Shown here: piece by piece, positions 32,729 to 44,421 of the stretch | Layout: each line of letters starts with the position of its first letter | Numbering within the stretch: position 1 is the stretch's first letter | Source of the DNA: Pseudoscleropodium purum | Taxonomy: Eukaryota; Streptophyta; Bryopsida; Hypnales; Brachytheciaceae | NCBI GenBank assembly: GCA_963969395.1 | Contig: OZ017795.1 | Coordinates: 39,909,063-39,973,062 of the forward strand | DNA: 64,000 nt | Direction: 5' to 3' | Notes under the pieces: model-generated | What the model saw: only the letters and a program-made list of their open reading frames with translations | Told to the model about the DNA's origin: nothing | Database searches by the model: none | Program-made: the position numbers and the translations under genes

Positions 32729-35700
32729 ATCAATATGGGAAGTAACATTTCAATTGGTTATTTTCTCTATTTTTTACACTTTGAATAGATACTATATAGA
32801 TATTTTTTTTCACTGTTTTTGTAATTCATGTTTTCAAATTGAAGTTGGACTTTTTTCCAATTCCATTGGCTAACTTTGAACTAGTAGTTTGTTTTTCTTA
32901 AACATTAGGCCAAATACTATAATATTTAAGACTCACTACGTGGGCCAACTTGTACCTGGAATGCTTACAGTTATCATTCTCAAATTTGTTTTCAAATAGT
33001 AAAATAAATTTCTCAAAACCTTTAGAGGAAGTTTGGCAATGGAATTTTAAAAAAAATTCTTAGTATTTAAATAACAAATATTCAATTTTTCACACACAAG
33101 GAAAGGCCAATGTAGCTAATGATTTGTAGACCAAAATTCAAAAGTAATATTCTAAGTGAATTTATTCATTTATTTTTGACACCAATGAAAGAGATTTCAG
33201 GGCAAGAATAAAATACAACAACCTCCAACCAAATATAATTTAGAATTGTTAGCAAATAAAATAATATGAAACAAAAGTAAGGGAAGAACAAGGAAAAGTC
33301 ACCTCCAACACTTTTAGTGGTTTAAGAGTGTGTTTTGTTAAATTTTGGCATTGACAACATTAAAGCCTCTGTATCTATGTAAAAAAATGTTACTACAAGT
33401 TTTGTAATTTCTCTTTCATTTACTTGTGAGAAATTCAAGAGTGATTGTAGATATGTGAGTTTAATATCTATAGTTGTTCCTCTAGTCATGAAATGTTGCC
33501 CTTCATTTGGTTCTTTTTCTATTTTTGTTTTTGATTATATACATGTGAAATTTTTTTGGTATTGGAAGGTGTCGACAGTGATTTTTAGTTGAAGTGTAGG
33601 ATGTAGAAGCAGATGCATGTAGTCTTTTGGTAAGAGGCGTCTAGCAAGTTTCAAGGGGCTTTATTAAAGACCCTAAAGAGTATGATGAATGTGAGTTTAG
33701 AGGAGAAGACATGTATGTCAATAAAGATAGTAGAGCATATGGTTGTTTTTTAGTACTTATGCTATGTCATTTTATAAACTAAAGTAAGAGAGAAACGGGA
33801 ATTGGAAATTTTCCACTGTACATGTATTTATGTAAGGTAGCGTGTCTCTTCAACTTCAAGGATTCTTGAGAGTATTTTTAACCATGATTGTGATTGATTC
33901 AACCTTGCCAATTGGATCCAAATTGAGGCCTTACACTGAGGCATAAGCTCTATCTAAAGCAAGGCCCTTCTAAGTCTAATGTTGATGGTAAATAAGAAAT
34001 AAAAAGCATCCCATTGTAGCCCTATCGAACGAGCATCATTATGCACATCTTGTTGATTATCATGGCATCTTTAACTTATAGTTGTTGAAAGATGACATTG
34101 GATTTTTGTAGGGCATTGAGGCAACCCTTTACAAATAGGCAAAAGTAATTGCGTATTATATTGGTATTTGATGATAGACTTATTGTAGTAGCACTTGTTT
34201 GGGTGCACAAAAGTATTTTCTTGTCTTTGGTGTGTATGAAATGGTGTGTGAAGTGCTTAATTGATGAAGATTGTCTTTTTAATTCTAGGTGTGCCTTCAA
34301 TGAAGTAGAGGCTTAGGCCTTTATTATGGATTGCATCAAATTTGTTGTTGTTTGTTATTGAAGTATGTATTTTGCATCTTTGTACTAAAGTTGTACTAGA
34401 AGCTACTACCCTATGTCATTTTTGGGTTGTGCCCATTAGATAGTTGCTTTTGCACACAAAATCTCAAGTATTGTATAGGTGTGCACTTATTGTAGTTATT
34501 TCATAATACTCAGGAGGTGCCCCAAAATTTTCTTCTACAAATATTTTGGTTGAGCCAACCACATAGTTCTTTGCAGAGCTAGTACTTCTTGCACAATGGC
34601 AAACTATATGACTGTTTATTTTTACATTGGTGGTGATGAAATATACAATGTATCTACTACCTTTTGTCTTATTTGCATATCTTTTTGTGACATGACCTTC
34701 AAGCGGATTTGTTGACTTCCTTAGAAAGAATTTGCATATCTTAACTTGAAAATATGAATGACTTAAACATCCTTCATAATATCTTGAATTGCAACAATTT
34801 AGGCTATATATTATATTGACTAATGTAGACAATCATAATAAAAAAAACTAACTTAGATTCAAAAGTTTCATAAGAATAGAAAAAATAGAAAAAACTTCAT
34901 GTGAATAATGAATAACATCCATTTCTAAATTCTAACAACATGTGCCATTTTTTTTATGATTAGCATGAAGTAAATTACTTTAGGAATTTTTTTTTTCATT
35001 TATTTTGGGCAGTGCAAAAAATAAATCTTTGTTAGAGTAATGAGGTTGTTAACATCTACATAAATGGAAGAAATGTACTAAATGTAGAGGAAATTTAAAT
35101 TAATCTTTCAAAAGAGTGAAAATTAATCCAAAATAAAGCAATACCATCCTTAGAATATGTAGCAAATCAAAGATTTTGTCAACTAAAAATAGAAGAATAA
35201 ATTACCTCATATTCCCTCTAAAATATTATATCATTTTTGAACAAAATATTACTCAAGCCCCCACCCCCATTGAGTCCCCCCTTTGTGGTCACAATTTTTG
35301 ATCTAATCCTTTACATAGTTGAGAAAGTCTCAATTTTTCTCTACAAGTAAAAGAATAGTACAAAAAAATAAGAAGTAGAAAATCAAGAGAATAACTACCA
35401 AAAGAAATGTACATGTTCATTTTACTAAAAAAAAATTAAGTAGAAGGTATAAGATGAAAGGACATGTAAGACAAAAGTCCCCCCATATTGCTTATAATTT
35501 GGACATGAAATTGAAAATATCTATTTTAAAGGTGAAACTATGAAAACATTAAAATGCATAGTCTATGAAAGTTTTTTTCTATTTGAAAATTTTGAAAATT
35601 AGGTTTCATAGATGTGCAATTGCTTTCTATGGATGACATGCTTATCTATTAAAGCAATTAGATGTTTTTAGGCCCAAAACTACTTCAAAGTACTCAAATC

Positions 35701-36079
35701 CAAAGCAAGGCTAAAATCTTCATCCATATTTATTCATTAACAAATTCAACCGTAGGATTTTTTAGTTAATTTGTTGGGGTATACCCTCCTAAAATTTTAG
35801 AATAAGAAACCTTACCATTTGTAAGATCACAATGCTTGAATTTCAAAAAGAAGTGTTTTCAATTCTTTCCAAAAGGGTAGGTTCCATCTTTCAAACTTTT
35901 TCAACAAAAATATATAGATCCTAAAATTTGAAACTTTCTATAATATATTGAAAAAACAAGTTGGAAATACATATGAAAAATCTCAACAAAAAATATTTCA
36001 TATTCATGCTTGGAAAAAAATGCTAAGTAGAAAGATGTAGAATATGATTTAAAATACTAAATTGTTAAGAATTTAGTCA
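32729..36079. other. AT-rich gene-poor stretch
   Basis: About 3.3 kb with T- and A-runs. The longest frame (34464-34832, minus, 122 residues) shows no recognisable domain. No terminal repeats were identified. Confidence 0.5.
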
Positions 36080-36335
36080 TAGAATTAAAAAAAACCAATC
36101 TTAATGTTTGTAATGTTGTAATAAACAATCTACATCCAATGCTTTTATTTATTTTTCAATAATATTGAAAATTGAGTTAAATATAGGACTTTAATGTTTA
36201 TTTTAGAGTAGAGATTCATAATTGCCCACAAACTAAAAACCCTCATAACTTTCATCTTGTTAATTAAAATGGAATGATTCAAAGCTCGCTCTCTCTCTCT
36301 CTCTCTCTAAATCTAGAAAACCAATTTCTAACCAT
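36080..36335 (-). repeat. Inverted partial copy of the dispersed repeat at 18430-18610
   Basis: Reverse complement shows GGTTTTCTAGAT, a GA run, GCTTTGAATCATTCCATTTT, AAAGTTATGAGG and TCTCTACTCTAAAATAAAC in the same order as at 18430-18610. The CT microsatellite at about 36283-36308 is an expansion inside this copy. Confidence 0.7.
36283..36308. repeat. CT microsatellite
   Basis: A run of CT dinucleotides inside the dispersed repeat copy. Confidence 0.85.
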
Positions 36336-36469
36336 ATCACTCAATGCACATTAGAAGGATGAAATCACTACACATCTTTGAATGTAGTTGAAGGCTTTTG
36401 CAAGAAGGTGGTATTGAAAAATCTCTCTTTGTAGCATTGTCAACCTTTTTATATAGGAGGGTGTTTGAT

Positions 36470-36800
36470 CCATAGATCATGGTATAGTGTATTTTGGCAA
36501 CTTCAAATGCTTTGCTTTTGGGGTGAATTTGAACCATAAAAATGATCTTTTTTGAGTTTGAGACCAACTAGTGAAATAAAATGATTAAAGTGTTGTTTCT
36601 ATACCAACTTGAAAATTTGAAAAATTTCTTAAATTGAATCCTATATCTTTGGACCTATAACCATAAAGTACTAGTTTTTAAATAAGAAAGATATGATAGA
36701 TTATTTTATTCAATGATATTTTTAAAATATTACATATACATGTGGAGAAATTTTCAGATTTTTTGAGCTAATTTTATATTTGATATGAATTTTCCTTCAC
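36470..36800 (-). repeat. Dispersed repeat, inverted partner of 48950-49280
   Basis: The plus strand here reads CCAACTTGAAAATTTGAAAA, TTAAATTGAATC and GACCTATAACCATA. The inverse of 49166-49080 reads TTCAATTTGAAATTTTGTGAAA, AAATTGAATC and GGCCTATAACCATAG. The other side matches too: CAAATTCA...GCCAAAATACACT occurs here inverted and at 49200-49280. Confidence 0.65.
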
Positions 36801-38131
36801 CTTATATAACATTCTTGAATGGGAAGACAAGGATAGAGGTCCTTCTATAATGTGCTACTATTTCATTACAACAAGAATATATTTGTATTATAATGGTTCA
36901 CACACTATACAACCAAGCTTGCATTCAAGATGTTCTATAGTGAAAGCAACCTTAATTTATGGAAAATAAAGCATTCCCCCATTTGAAGTTTGAAAATGTC
37001 ATGTAAGAAAATCATAACAATTTGAAATTTTCATACAAAAATATGAAGTTTTTATGATTTATAGAACACATGACATAAGAAATAAATATAAAACAAAATT
37101 TCCCTAAATGGCTAGTAGATGATTTTCAAGATTATTGTAGAAATGATGAATGCACTTATTGGTCCAAAAATTGAATCATTTTTTTGCCAAGTACCGAGGT
37201 GATAAAGCTTGTCCTCTCTAGTAGAAATATGAGTTTTATAGACTAAACTTTAAGACTCATTCTTGTTCTAACTTGTCATTTTATAGCAACTTAGACCAAG
37301 TATGGATCTTAACTCAAAAGTGCTCTCTCATCCATATTTTGGATGATGAATAGAGTGCTTCAAGCCAATGCCATTTTGTCCATATACATTCTCATTCATC
37401 CCAAATAGTTCTTGAATCTTCAAAAGATTATCTTTTTGTTTGACCAATTTAATGATATCACAGTCAATATTGTATTTATATGAATATACAAGAAAAAACA
37501 TGCACAATATTCTTAACCTTGAAAAGACGTGGCCTATGACCATGGGCCTATGAACTTCAACATCATTTTGAGACTATTTATTCTTCCAAGGTTACCGACT
37601 AGCAAGTAAGAACTGCCTGGCAAAACCCTTTTGCACATTCATCCACACCACATTCATCCACATCCACCCTAAACCCCATAGCCAACCAAAGACCCCACCA
37701 ACACCACGGTCCACGCACAAAACGCCGCGCAGTACAAAACCTTGTGAACTTGAACACGTTTCAAGCTGCATCAGCATCATCACCCGTAGCAACAGCACTA
37801 CAAGCTCCAACAGGTGCAACCTCCATCATCAAACAATCTGAAACCATCACTTGATCAATTGCAGGATACTTGCTTTGAAAACCTGCAAGTCTTTTCTCCC
37901 AATCAGACGGACACCAATTGCTTGCTTAGTTAGGGTTGTTGGGGGTTCTTCATACTCATGTTGCTCGTTGGGCGTTGGGTCTTAGTCGAGGGTATTGTAA
38001 GCTGCATTGCAGTGGATTGGATTGTTTTGATTGGATTGCCCTGAAGGTGATGGATTGCTGATTGTCTGGATTAGTGACCAGGGTTTTGGGTTTCTGAGAA
38101 TTAGTGTACGTGGAGCATATTGTGTGAAGTG
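36801..38131. other. Spacer and 5' flank of the HEAT-repeat gene
   Basis: AT-rich to about 37560, then less AT-rich over the 550 bp before the HEAT gene ATG, which is probably promoter and 5' UTR. No TATA box was assigned with confidence. Confidence 0.4.
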
Positions 38132-41100
38132 ATGGAGATGGAGGAGGCGATGGGGAAGCTCACGGATCGGATGCAGATCAAGCGAGAGCATGGCGTCACG
38201 CTCTTGCAGACGCTGCTAAATACTGCGGGTACTTCTATTTATAATCTCAAATTTCCTCTGTTTCATCTCGAAATTCCTCTGTTTTTGTGTCGTTCTTTTA
38301 TACAAGTAGGTTTCGAGGAATTCCTGATTTCTGCGTAGTGATCACCTTGTATATCGTATGCATGTCCATATTTTAGGCGAATGATACGTGCAATTTGACT
38401 GCAGAACCTTCTCAAAGGCAAGAGTTGTGGACGGTAGTCACAGAACGGGTGAAATTGCTAATCAATGCTCAGCAATGGGAAAGCCGTCATGGTGGCTTCG
38501 CTGCATCCAAGGTGTTTTCCTCGATCCGTACGATGAACTTTATCATGAGGACAATGCTGTGCGCTGAAGTTATATCTTTATGTGTGTTGAACTTCATAGT
38601 CTTAAACTGACCAAATTGAACCTCAAGTTTTCTTAGCACTTTTGAGTGGGTCATATAGGGGGCTTTCTTTTGTTCAATTATTATGTTTTTTTTTTTGGCT
38701 AACACATGCAATTTTCACTGGTCCTGATGGTATAAGATTTGGCTCTATCCGAACTATATTTTTCTCAGTATGATCAACCATTTTGGTCATTCTAGAACTA
38801 TGAAATTTCGATCTTGTAGTTGTAAATAAAGCAATCACTAGTGCCGATTTTTGTGATGTGAAGATCATTTGTTGATATCATTTCTTTCACGATCATTGTT
38901 ATACGAGGTGGGTTTTGTAGTCCGTACGAGTTGTTTACACGGAATAGCATAGATCTGTTTAGGGTTTAAGAGAATGCCTGGATTCTGAGATTTTCCTTGT
39001 GGTTAGTTTCACCCTGATATTTTTTCTGCTTGGGTCGTCCAGATACTCGTATTGAGTGATCAGCAAAGTACGTTTGCAGATGAACTTCTGCCATTAGTCG
39101 CACTTCATCTTGAAGATTCGGAGCCTGGAGTTCGGTGAGTTGAATTTCAAGGCACATTGAAGGTTTTGAATTAATTTTTTTACAGCGTGTAGATTCACAC
39201 TACTGGTACACTCGTTTTGTTATTAAAACAGATGTTTCACGTGTTATCTGGATTATTTTCCCGACCATGGTTTTGTGAACCTAGTCAGCGAGGATTTGTA
39301 ACCACTCTACCTGCGTTCAAAATCAACATGTACCGATGTGATGATTGAGGACAGTTCTCTAATCCAGATGTGTGGTTGTGTAATAAACAGATTAGCGGTC
39401 GGAGAGTGTCTATTTGCTTTGGGGAAAGTGCAGGGGATCCCTGTTTATAATAGCGTCAAAGAGTAAGTGCTCTTATTTTTCAAAGAGAACCACCTTCTGC
39501 CTGCTTTTCTGTTGTCTGGTGCAGGTTTATGATTATTCAAACTAAGACTTATGACATCAAACTGAAGAGGCGATAAGTTGAAAGAATTGTGTCATGCGTT
39601 TTCTTGCATGATTCTTCATGAATTCTGAATTAGAATTTTCTCCTAAGGAGCCTTTTACTGTCCCCGATGTGTTGGGAGTTGTCAATGGGCTTCAAGAAGT
39701 CTTTGTGAGGTAACTATTCTAATGAGTTCTTGGTTGTTTTTGTTGGAACTGACAGCCGTCTACTTTTGAGCATTCAAAATGGTTTTGATGGTGAATTAGT
39801 CAGTGGTGATGAAAGCGACCAAGATGGTCTTGAAGAAAGCCCTGTGAAGAAGAAGTCCCCTGCGCAACAACTCAATCGGGTAGTGGCAAATTTCTCTAAT
39901 TCTCTCTCTTAATATCATGATTGAACTCGACCAAGGTGGGTGACGGGGTTTGAATTCTCGGCAGTTATCCACAATTCTGGCAGACTCATGTTTCTAGATT
40001 TTGTAAGTCAGAATTAATAGTTTTATGTCCATTGAGATTATTTCGTGGTTGAAAATGCAGAATGCTGCAATGAGCGGCAGATTCTTGGAAACATCCATTA
40101 AAGCCCTCCAGAGATTAATGGAGGGATGTGGGGAAAGTTTCCATGACCACGTGACATCCCAACTTTGGCAGCTGTTGTTGAAGGCTTTATCACACACAAA
40201 TCGTTTTGTGCGAGAAACTGGCTTCCTATGTGTTAACACTCTCTGCCAGCTCTCTCCCCTGGAGGTCTTGAAAGAGTACGTTTTCGTTACTCCGGCTGCT
40301 CCCTTGTGGTTCTCCTTTTTTTATTTGTATCCCTGGACGAGAGGTGATTCTACACAGTTGTTGGACTTGGATAGGATATTCCTGGTATGGACTCAATGTA
40401 TGTTTCACCAAATATATATGAACAGATTGATTCTATTTTTATTTTTATTGCACGTATTGTAACTTTTTAAGAACAGCACCTGATAGATAGAACTGATTGT
40501 GAAGCGCAGCAACGGTGGATTGATAGCCTCATACTTGGCACTTGGGCTAAGTGATAACTGGAGCCAAGTGCGATACGGTATGTATTATCCTATTCCATAC
40601 CTTACTATTCTAAATACTGTGGAATGCTTTGTAGTACTCTGTTGCGCTTCAAGTTGTTACTGTTGGATCTAGCACTGGATGCTTTACTTCGTTTTCATGC
40701 TCTGTACTTTTTAAGCAAAGGATACCATATGTTAGACAACAAAAGACCGATACTGTAAGTACGGAAGTCCAAAACAGAATTTGGAGCAGTTCAGTCTCTA
40801 AAGTTGGAACGAAAAGCATTTAGTCATGGAGAACAATTCAGACGTTCGTTTTTCTGCTATCTGTGCAGCGGCATCCATTTCAACAAGGACTTTTTTACGA
40901 AGGACATCGGAGTTCAAGTCTGACTACTTTCCCAAAGTATTGCCTGCCATGTATGTTCATATACTACTTACCTTATCTCAACTCTGATGAACAAGCCGGC
41001 ATAAGTTTTCTGCAAGAGCGACAGGACTAAATCAGGGTGGCTGCCTTTGTCCGTCGATTCTAGTATAATTGTGCATATGTAGTTTGAGGAGATTCAAAGA

Positions 41101-44100
41101 TTAGGGTTCTTCATCAGTGGGGATGGTTTTAGATGTTGAGGACTACCATGATATTTCATGAGCAGATGTAATAATATCTTGTGGTTCACTTTGTGGTTGC
41201 AGGTGCTTGAACAGATATTACGGAGCTGAAGGTTTGAGATTGTATTCTCAAGAAACTTGGCAGTTGGTAATGGGCTCCACGGGAAGGGAGGAAGTGGCGA
41301 AGTGTGTTGATGTTGTATTGGACTATTACATTGCACAGTCAGCTGCGCAGAATCACCTTGTGAAAGAGGTATTTAGTCACATTTCTGTCCGAAGCTCTGG
41401 AATACGCTGCAGGAAGCTTATGTCGATGCAATTTTATTTGGAAACCAGGCATTTCATATCAGATTTAGTCCTGCTTTGTTGATAATATTTTTAAGAAATT
41501 GTTTTGCTTTGGTCCAGGCTGCATGCCATTGCTTGGCAGAATTGTTGGGTAAAATTGACCCTGAGGTATGTAGCTGGTTTTGCCTCTTATTTCACTTTTC
41601 TTTTGCATTTGTGGTCATATTTTGAGAAGCCATCTTATGTACGCACCTTCGGATATATGTGTGTAACTCATTCAACTGTTTTAGTGAGATTTTTGATATA
41701 TGATTCAACGCTGTTTTCAGAGGATTGGATCCTTAGTACCACAAGTGCTTGCCACATTGATGAACTGTTTCAAGGATCCCAGTTGGTCAGTGCGGGATGC
41801 TGCTTGTTCGGGTAAGAAGTTGTTCATTCAGTTTACAACTGTCCTGAATGGGTTGAATTTTATAGATCTGTTCCCAGTATATATATCGCTGTACATCATG
41901 TATTGTGATCCAAAGAGCATCAGTGTGCTTTGCAGAATTTGACAGTTTCGTTCGCCTGAGAAATTTTTAATGGATTTTTGGCATCTGCGTTGCCCTGCCG
42001 TTGCCTTGGCTGACTGTTATTGGGTCGAAACCGCACTTGTTTAGGCTACGCTTTTCTCAATCTAAGGGTTAACTTTGATGAAGCTACAATGAAGATGTCA
42101 TGGAGGAGTAAGAAAGAGCCTTTTCCATTGAAGCATATTTCTGCATCTTCTCTTCCTGATAATTATTGTCGGTGTGTGATTTTTTAATGTGAAGCAATGC
42201 GAAAAGCAATTACGGGTTACCCTGAAGAAGTGAAGAAGTTACTGCCACAGCTCTTTGACATGTGGTTCGCGCATTTGGCAGACAGTATCCAAAAGTCAAA
42301 ATCATGGGTGTGGCCGCGGCACTATAGAGGCACTAGTTGAAGTGTTTTGAAAAAGTGGATATGTATTTGGATTGTCAATTACTCTCATTCGTTGGAAAAA
42401 ATTAGAACAGCTGTAATGGGCATGCAGTGCAGGGGTTCAGAATCTTGAGAATGCGAATTATGATTTTTCTTTGAGGTTCATGAGTCCTTAACGACAGACT
42501 TTTCAGATGTAAGAAGTGTCCGGGAGAATTCAGCATTTACTTTAGGAAGTGCCATGCGCAGTTTCCAGGAGGAGACGGTTGAAAAGGTAAATTCGCTTCT
42601 CCTTTTTGCATTGCGTCAAACTCTATGGAAACAGACAGAAACACGGTTGATATTAGACAATTCCAGTTATAGAACTGCCTGTCTGCTTGCGAAGGATAAC
42701 ACGATCGCTTCAGGCGGAAGTAAGATTGATGACAATAAAAACCAATTGGAAAGGAGGATTACAAATTTTCTCGATATGCGTGTGCAGTCAATTACAGTGC
42801 TCCAAGAAATTTTACCTCAAGCAAAGCAGCAAGTGGATAAACCCTGCTCCTGCCATGGTTCTAACCATATCACTCAATGCACTTCAGCTGAAGCAAGACT
42901 GTAAGTTCATCTCTCACAAGAGTAAAAGTATTCCTTAGATTCAGACTTTCGGTAGCAACATACGTATGCGGAGTGTAAATGCTGAAGAAGATGAATTTAG
43001 TGATTTTGTGAAAATATTTAACTTAATTTGCAATTAGTCGTCTGCTATGGTTTATGATATTGTCTACTTTATGATTGTGGATCTGGGTTGGATGATTGTG
43101 TTGGGGCTGCAGACAGCAAGGCCCTGTTGTTTCAGCAGAAGAAAATATGAATGTATGCGCCGCAGATTCTTTTACTTCGTTCTTTCTCACTTAAGATTAC
43201 TGAATGCTTATTTTTGAACCATGAGCATAATAAATGATTAATAACGAGTTTAATTCGAAGCAGTAATAAGCAATGTGCAAGATCTCTTCCTATAACGAAT
43301 GTCTCTTTGTTTTGTAGGGCGCGTTATCTGCTGTCCCTTTGCCAAAGCCGAAAGAGCCTTGTGATGACTTTGGATTTGCTAGAGAGAGCGAACCTTGGGA
43401 ACAATCGGAAGGGGGTATTTATTTACTACGAGAGCTTTCTGCTGTGGCTCCAGATCGCGCGGCCAAGTTCTTACCAGTCCTAGTACAGCTGGTATTCTAT
43501 TACTAATTCAACTCAGTCTTGATCGTACTTCATATGATTACCCGTTTTTGTATTTTGAAGAGCAGATAAGATTTTTTTGGTGTGCATATTTTTCCTCTTA
43601 AGTTTATTTTCATATACAGGCCCAGAGCTCGGGATATGTGCAATACCACAGCTTGATGGAAACTCTTTATAGACTCTTGCCGTCCATTGCTCAGGTACGT
43701 GTTGGTATCCTGAACTTGGAATTTGTAGTCAATCGTCTGAGTCAAAATTATATTGAAGTGCAATTGCATTGGATACCACGATCAGAATGTCACAGTAACT
43801 AACTTAGTGTTGCTCATTGTTCTCATGTTCTTCTCACAGAATTTGGGGAAGAGAACATTCAAACCATACTTGGAAATGTTTATCGACCCTCTTTTTTCTG
43901 CTTTGACTTGTGGTCAGGTATTCAATTTCCCACCTTTCATGTTCACTTCTCAGCTGAGCTGAGTTTCAAAGTAGATGGCCATCTTAACTGCTTCTGTAAA
44001 CAGCCTCGGAAATGAATCCTCTCGGCTATGGATCGAATAATGCTTTTTGTTGACCAACTGAGCAGAAATTGCTTATGGCCTTTTCTCCATTTATTTCTTT

Positions 44101-44421
44101 GGCATGTGCGCAGAGGCTGTCCGAGAACGCATCTGGCTTTTGTGTGTCCAAGCTGGTTGATTTCATCGGGCCCAACATTTTTAAAGCTCGACTAGACAAT
44201 AAGCAGCTGGCCATTCTCCAATCAAGCCCCCTGATTAGTACCAATTCCATAACTGGAGGTAATGTCATGGCGAACCGTGTGCATCCCTAGGTGAGGGAGT
44301 TCTGAGGCCTGCTCGTTTTGCCTGCCAAGTTGCAATTGTGCAGGCACACCCAGCTGAGGTCCGGCAAGAATTTTTTGAAGAAAGTGTTTTGGAAGTCTGC
44401 TCTATACTAGCTGCACATTAG
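38132..44421 (+). CDS. HEAT/ARM-repeat protein, about 20 exons, family not named
   Basis: Exons by eye: 38132-38228, 38405-38511, 39043-39134, 39391-39462, 39648-39709, 39756-39879, 40061-40275, 40510-40577, 40869-40950, 41203-41368, 41518-41565, 41721-41811, 42195-42284, 42507-42586, 42788-42900, 43113-43152, 43318-43491, 43620-43694, 43840-43917 and 44114 onward. All junctions keep phase except exon 4 to 5, where GT at 39463 and AG at 39647 disagree by one base. The protein (about 680-720 residues) is a chain of paired helices of HEAT type: FADELLPLVALHLEDSEPGVR, SQVRYAASISTRTFLRR, FKDPSWSVRDAAC, SVRENSAFTLGSAM. An acidic loop (SGDESDQDGLEESP) lies in exon 6 and a KPCSCHG stretch in exon 15. 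Such repeats act as protein-binding scaffolds; the partner is unknown. I recall similar proteins in animals and algae. The 3' end is unclear: a stop at 44288-44290, or, if 32 bp are skipped, one at 44419-44421. Confidence 0.72.

Noticed and set aside
34464..34832. A 122-residue minus-strand frame as a gene
   Set aside because: No recognisable domain, AT-rich codons, no supporting neighbours or promoter signal.
42554..42904. HEAT exon 14 reading straight through to 42904
   Set aside because: The stretch 42587-42787 lacks helical-repeat character and starts with a GTAAAT donor; an in-phase acceptor at 42787 gives a better exon 15. Retention cannot be excluded.
44259..44290. A 32-bp intron in the last HEAT exon
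   Set aside because: It has GT and AG ends and restores the frame, but is shorter than known plant introns; recorded as an anomaly and not annotated as an intron.
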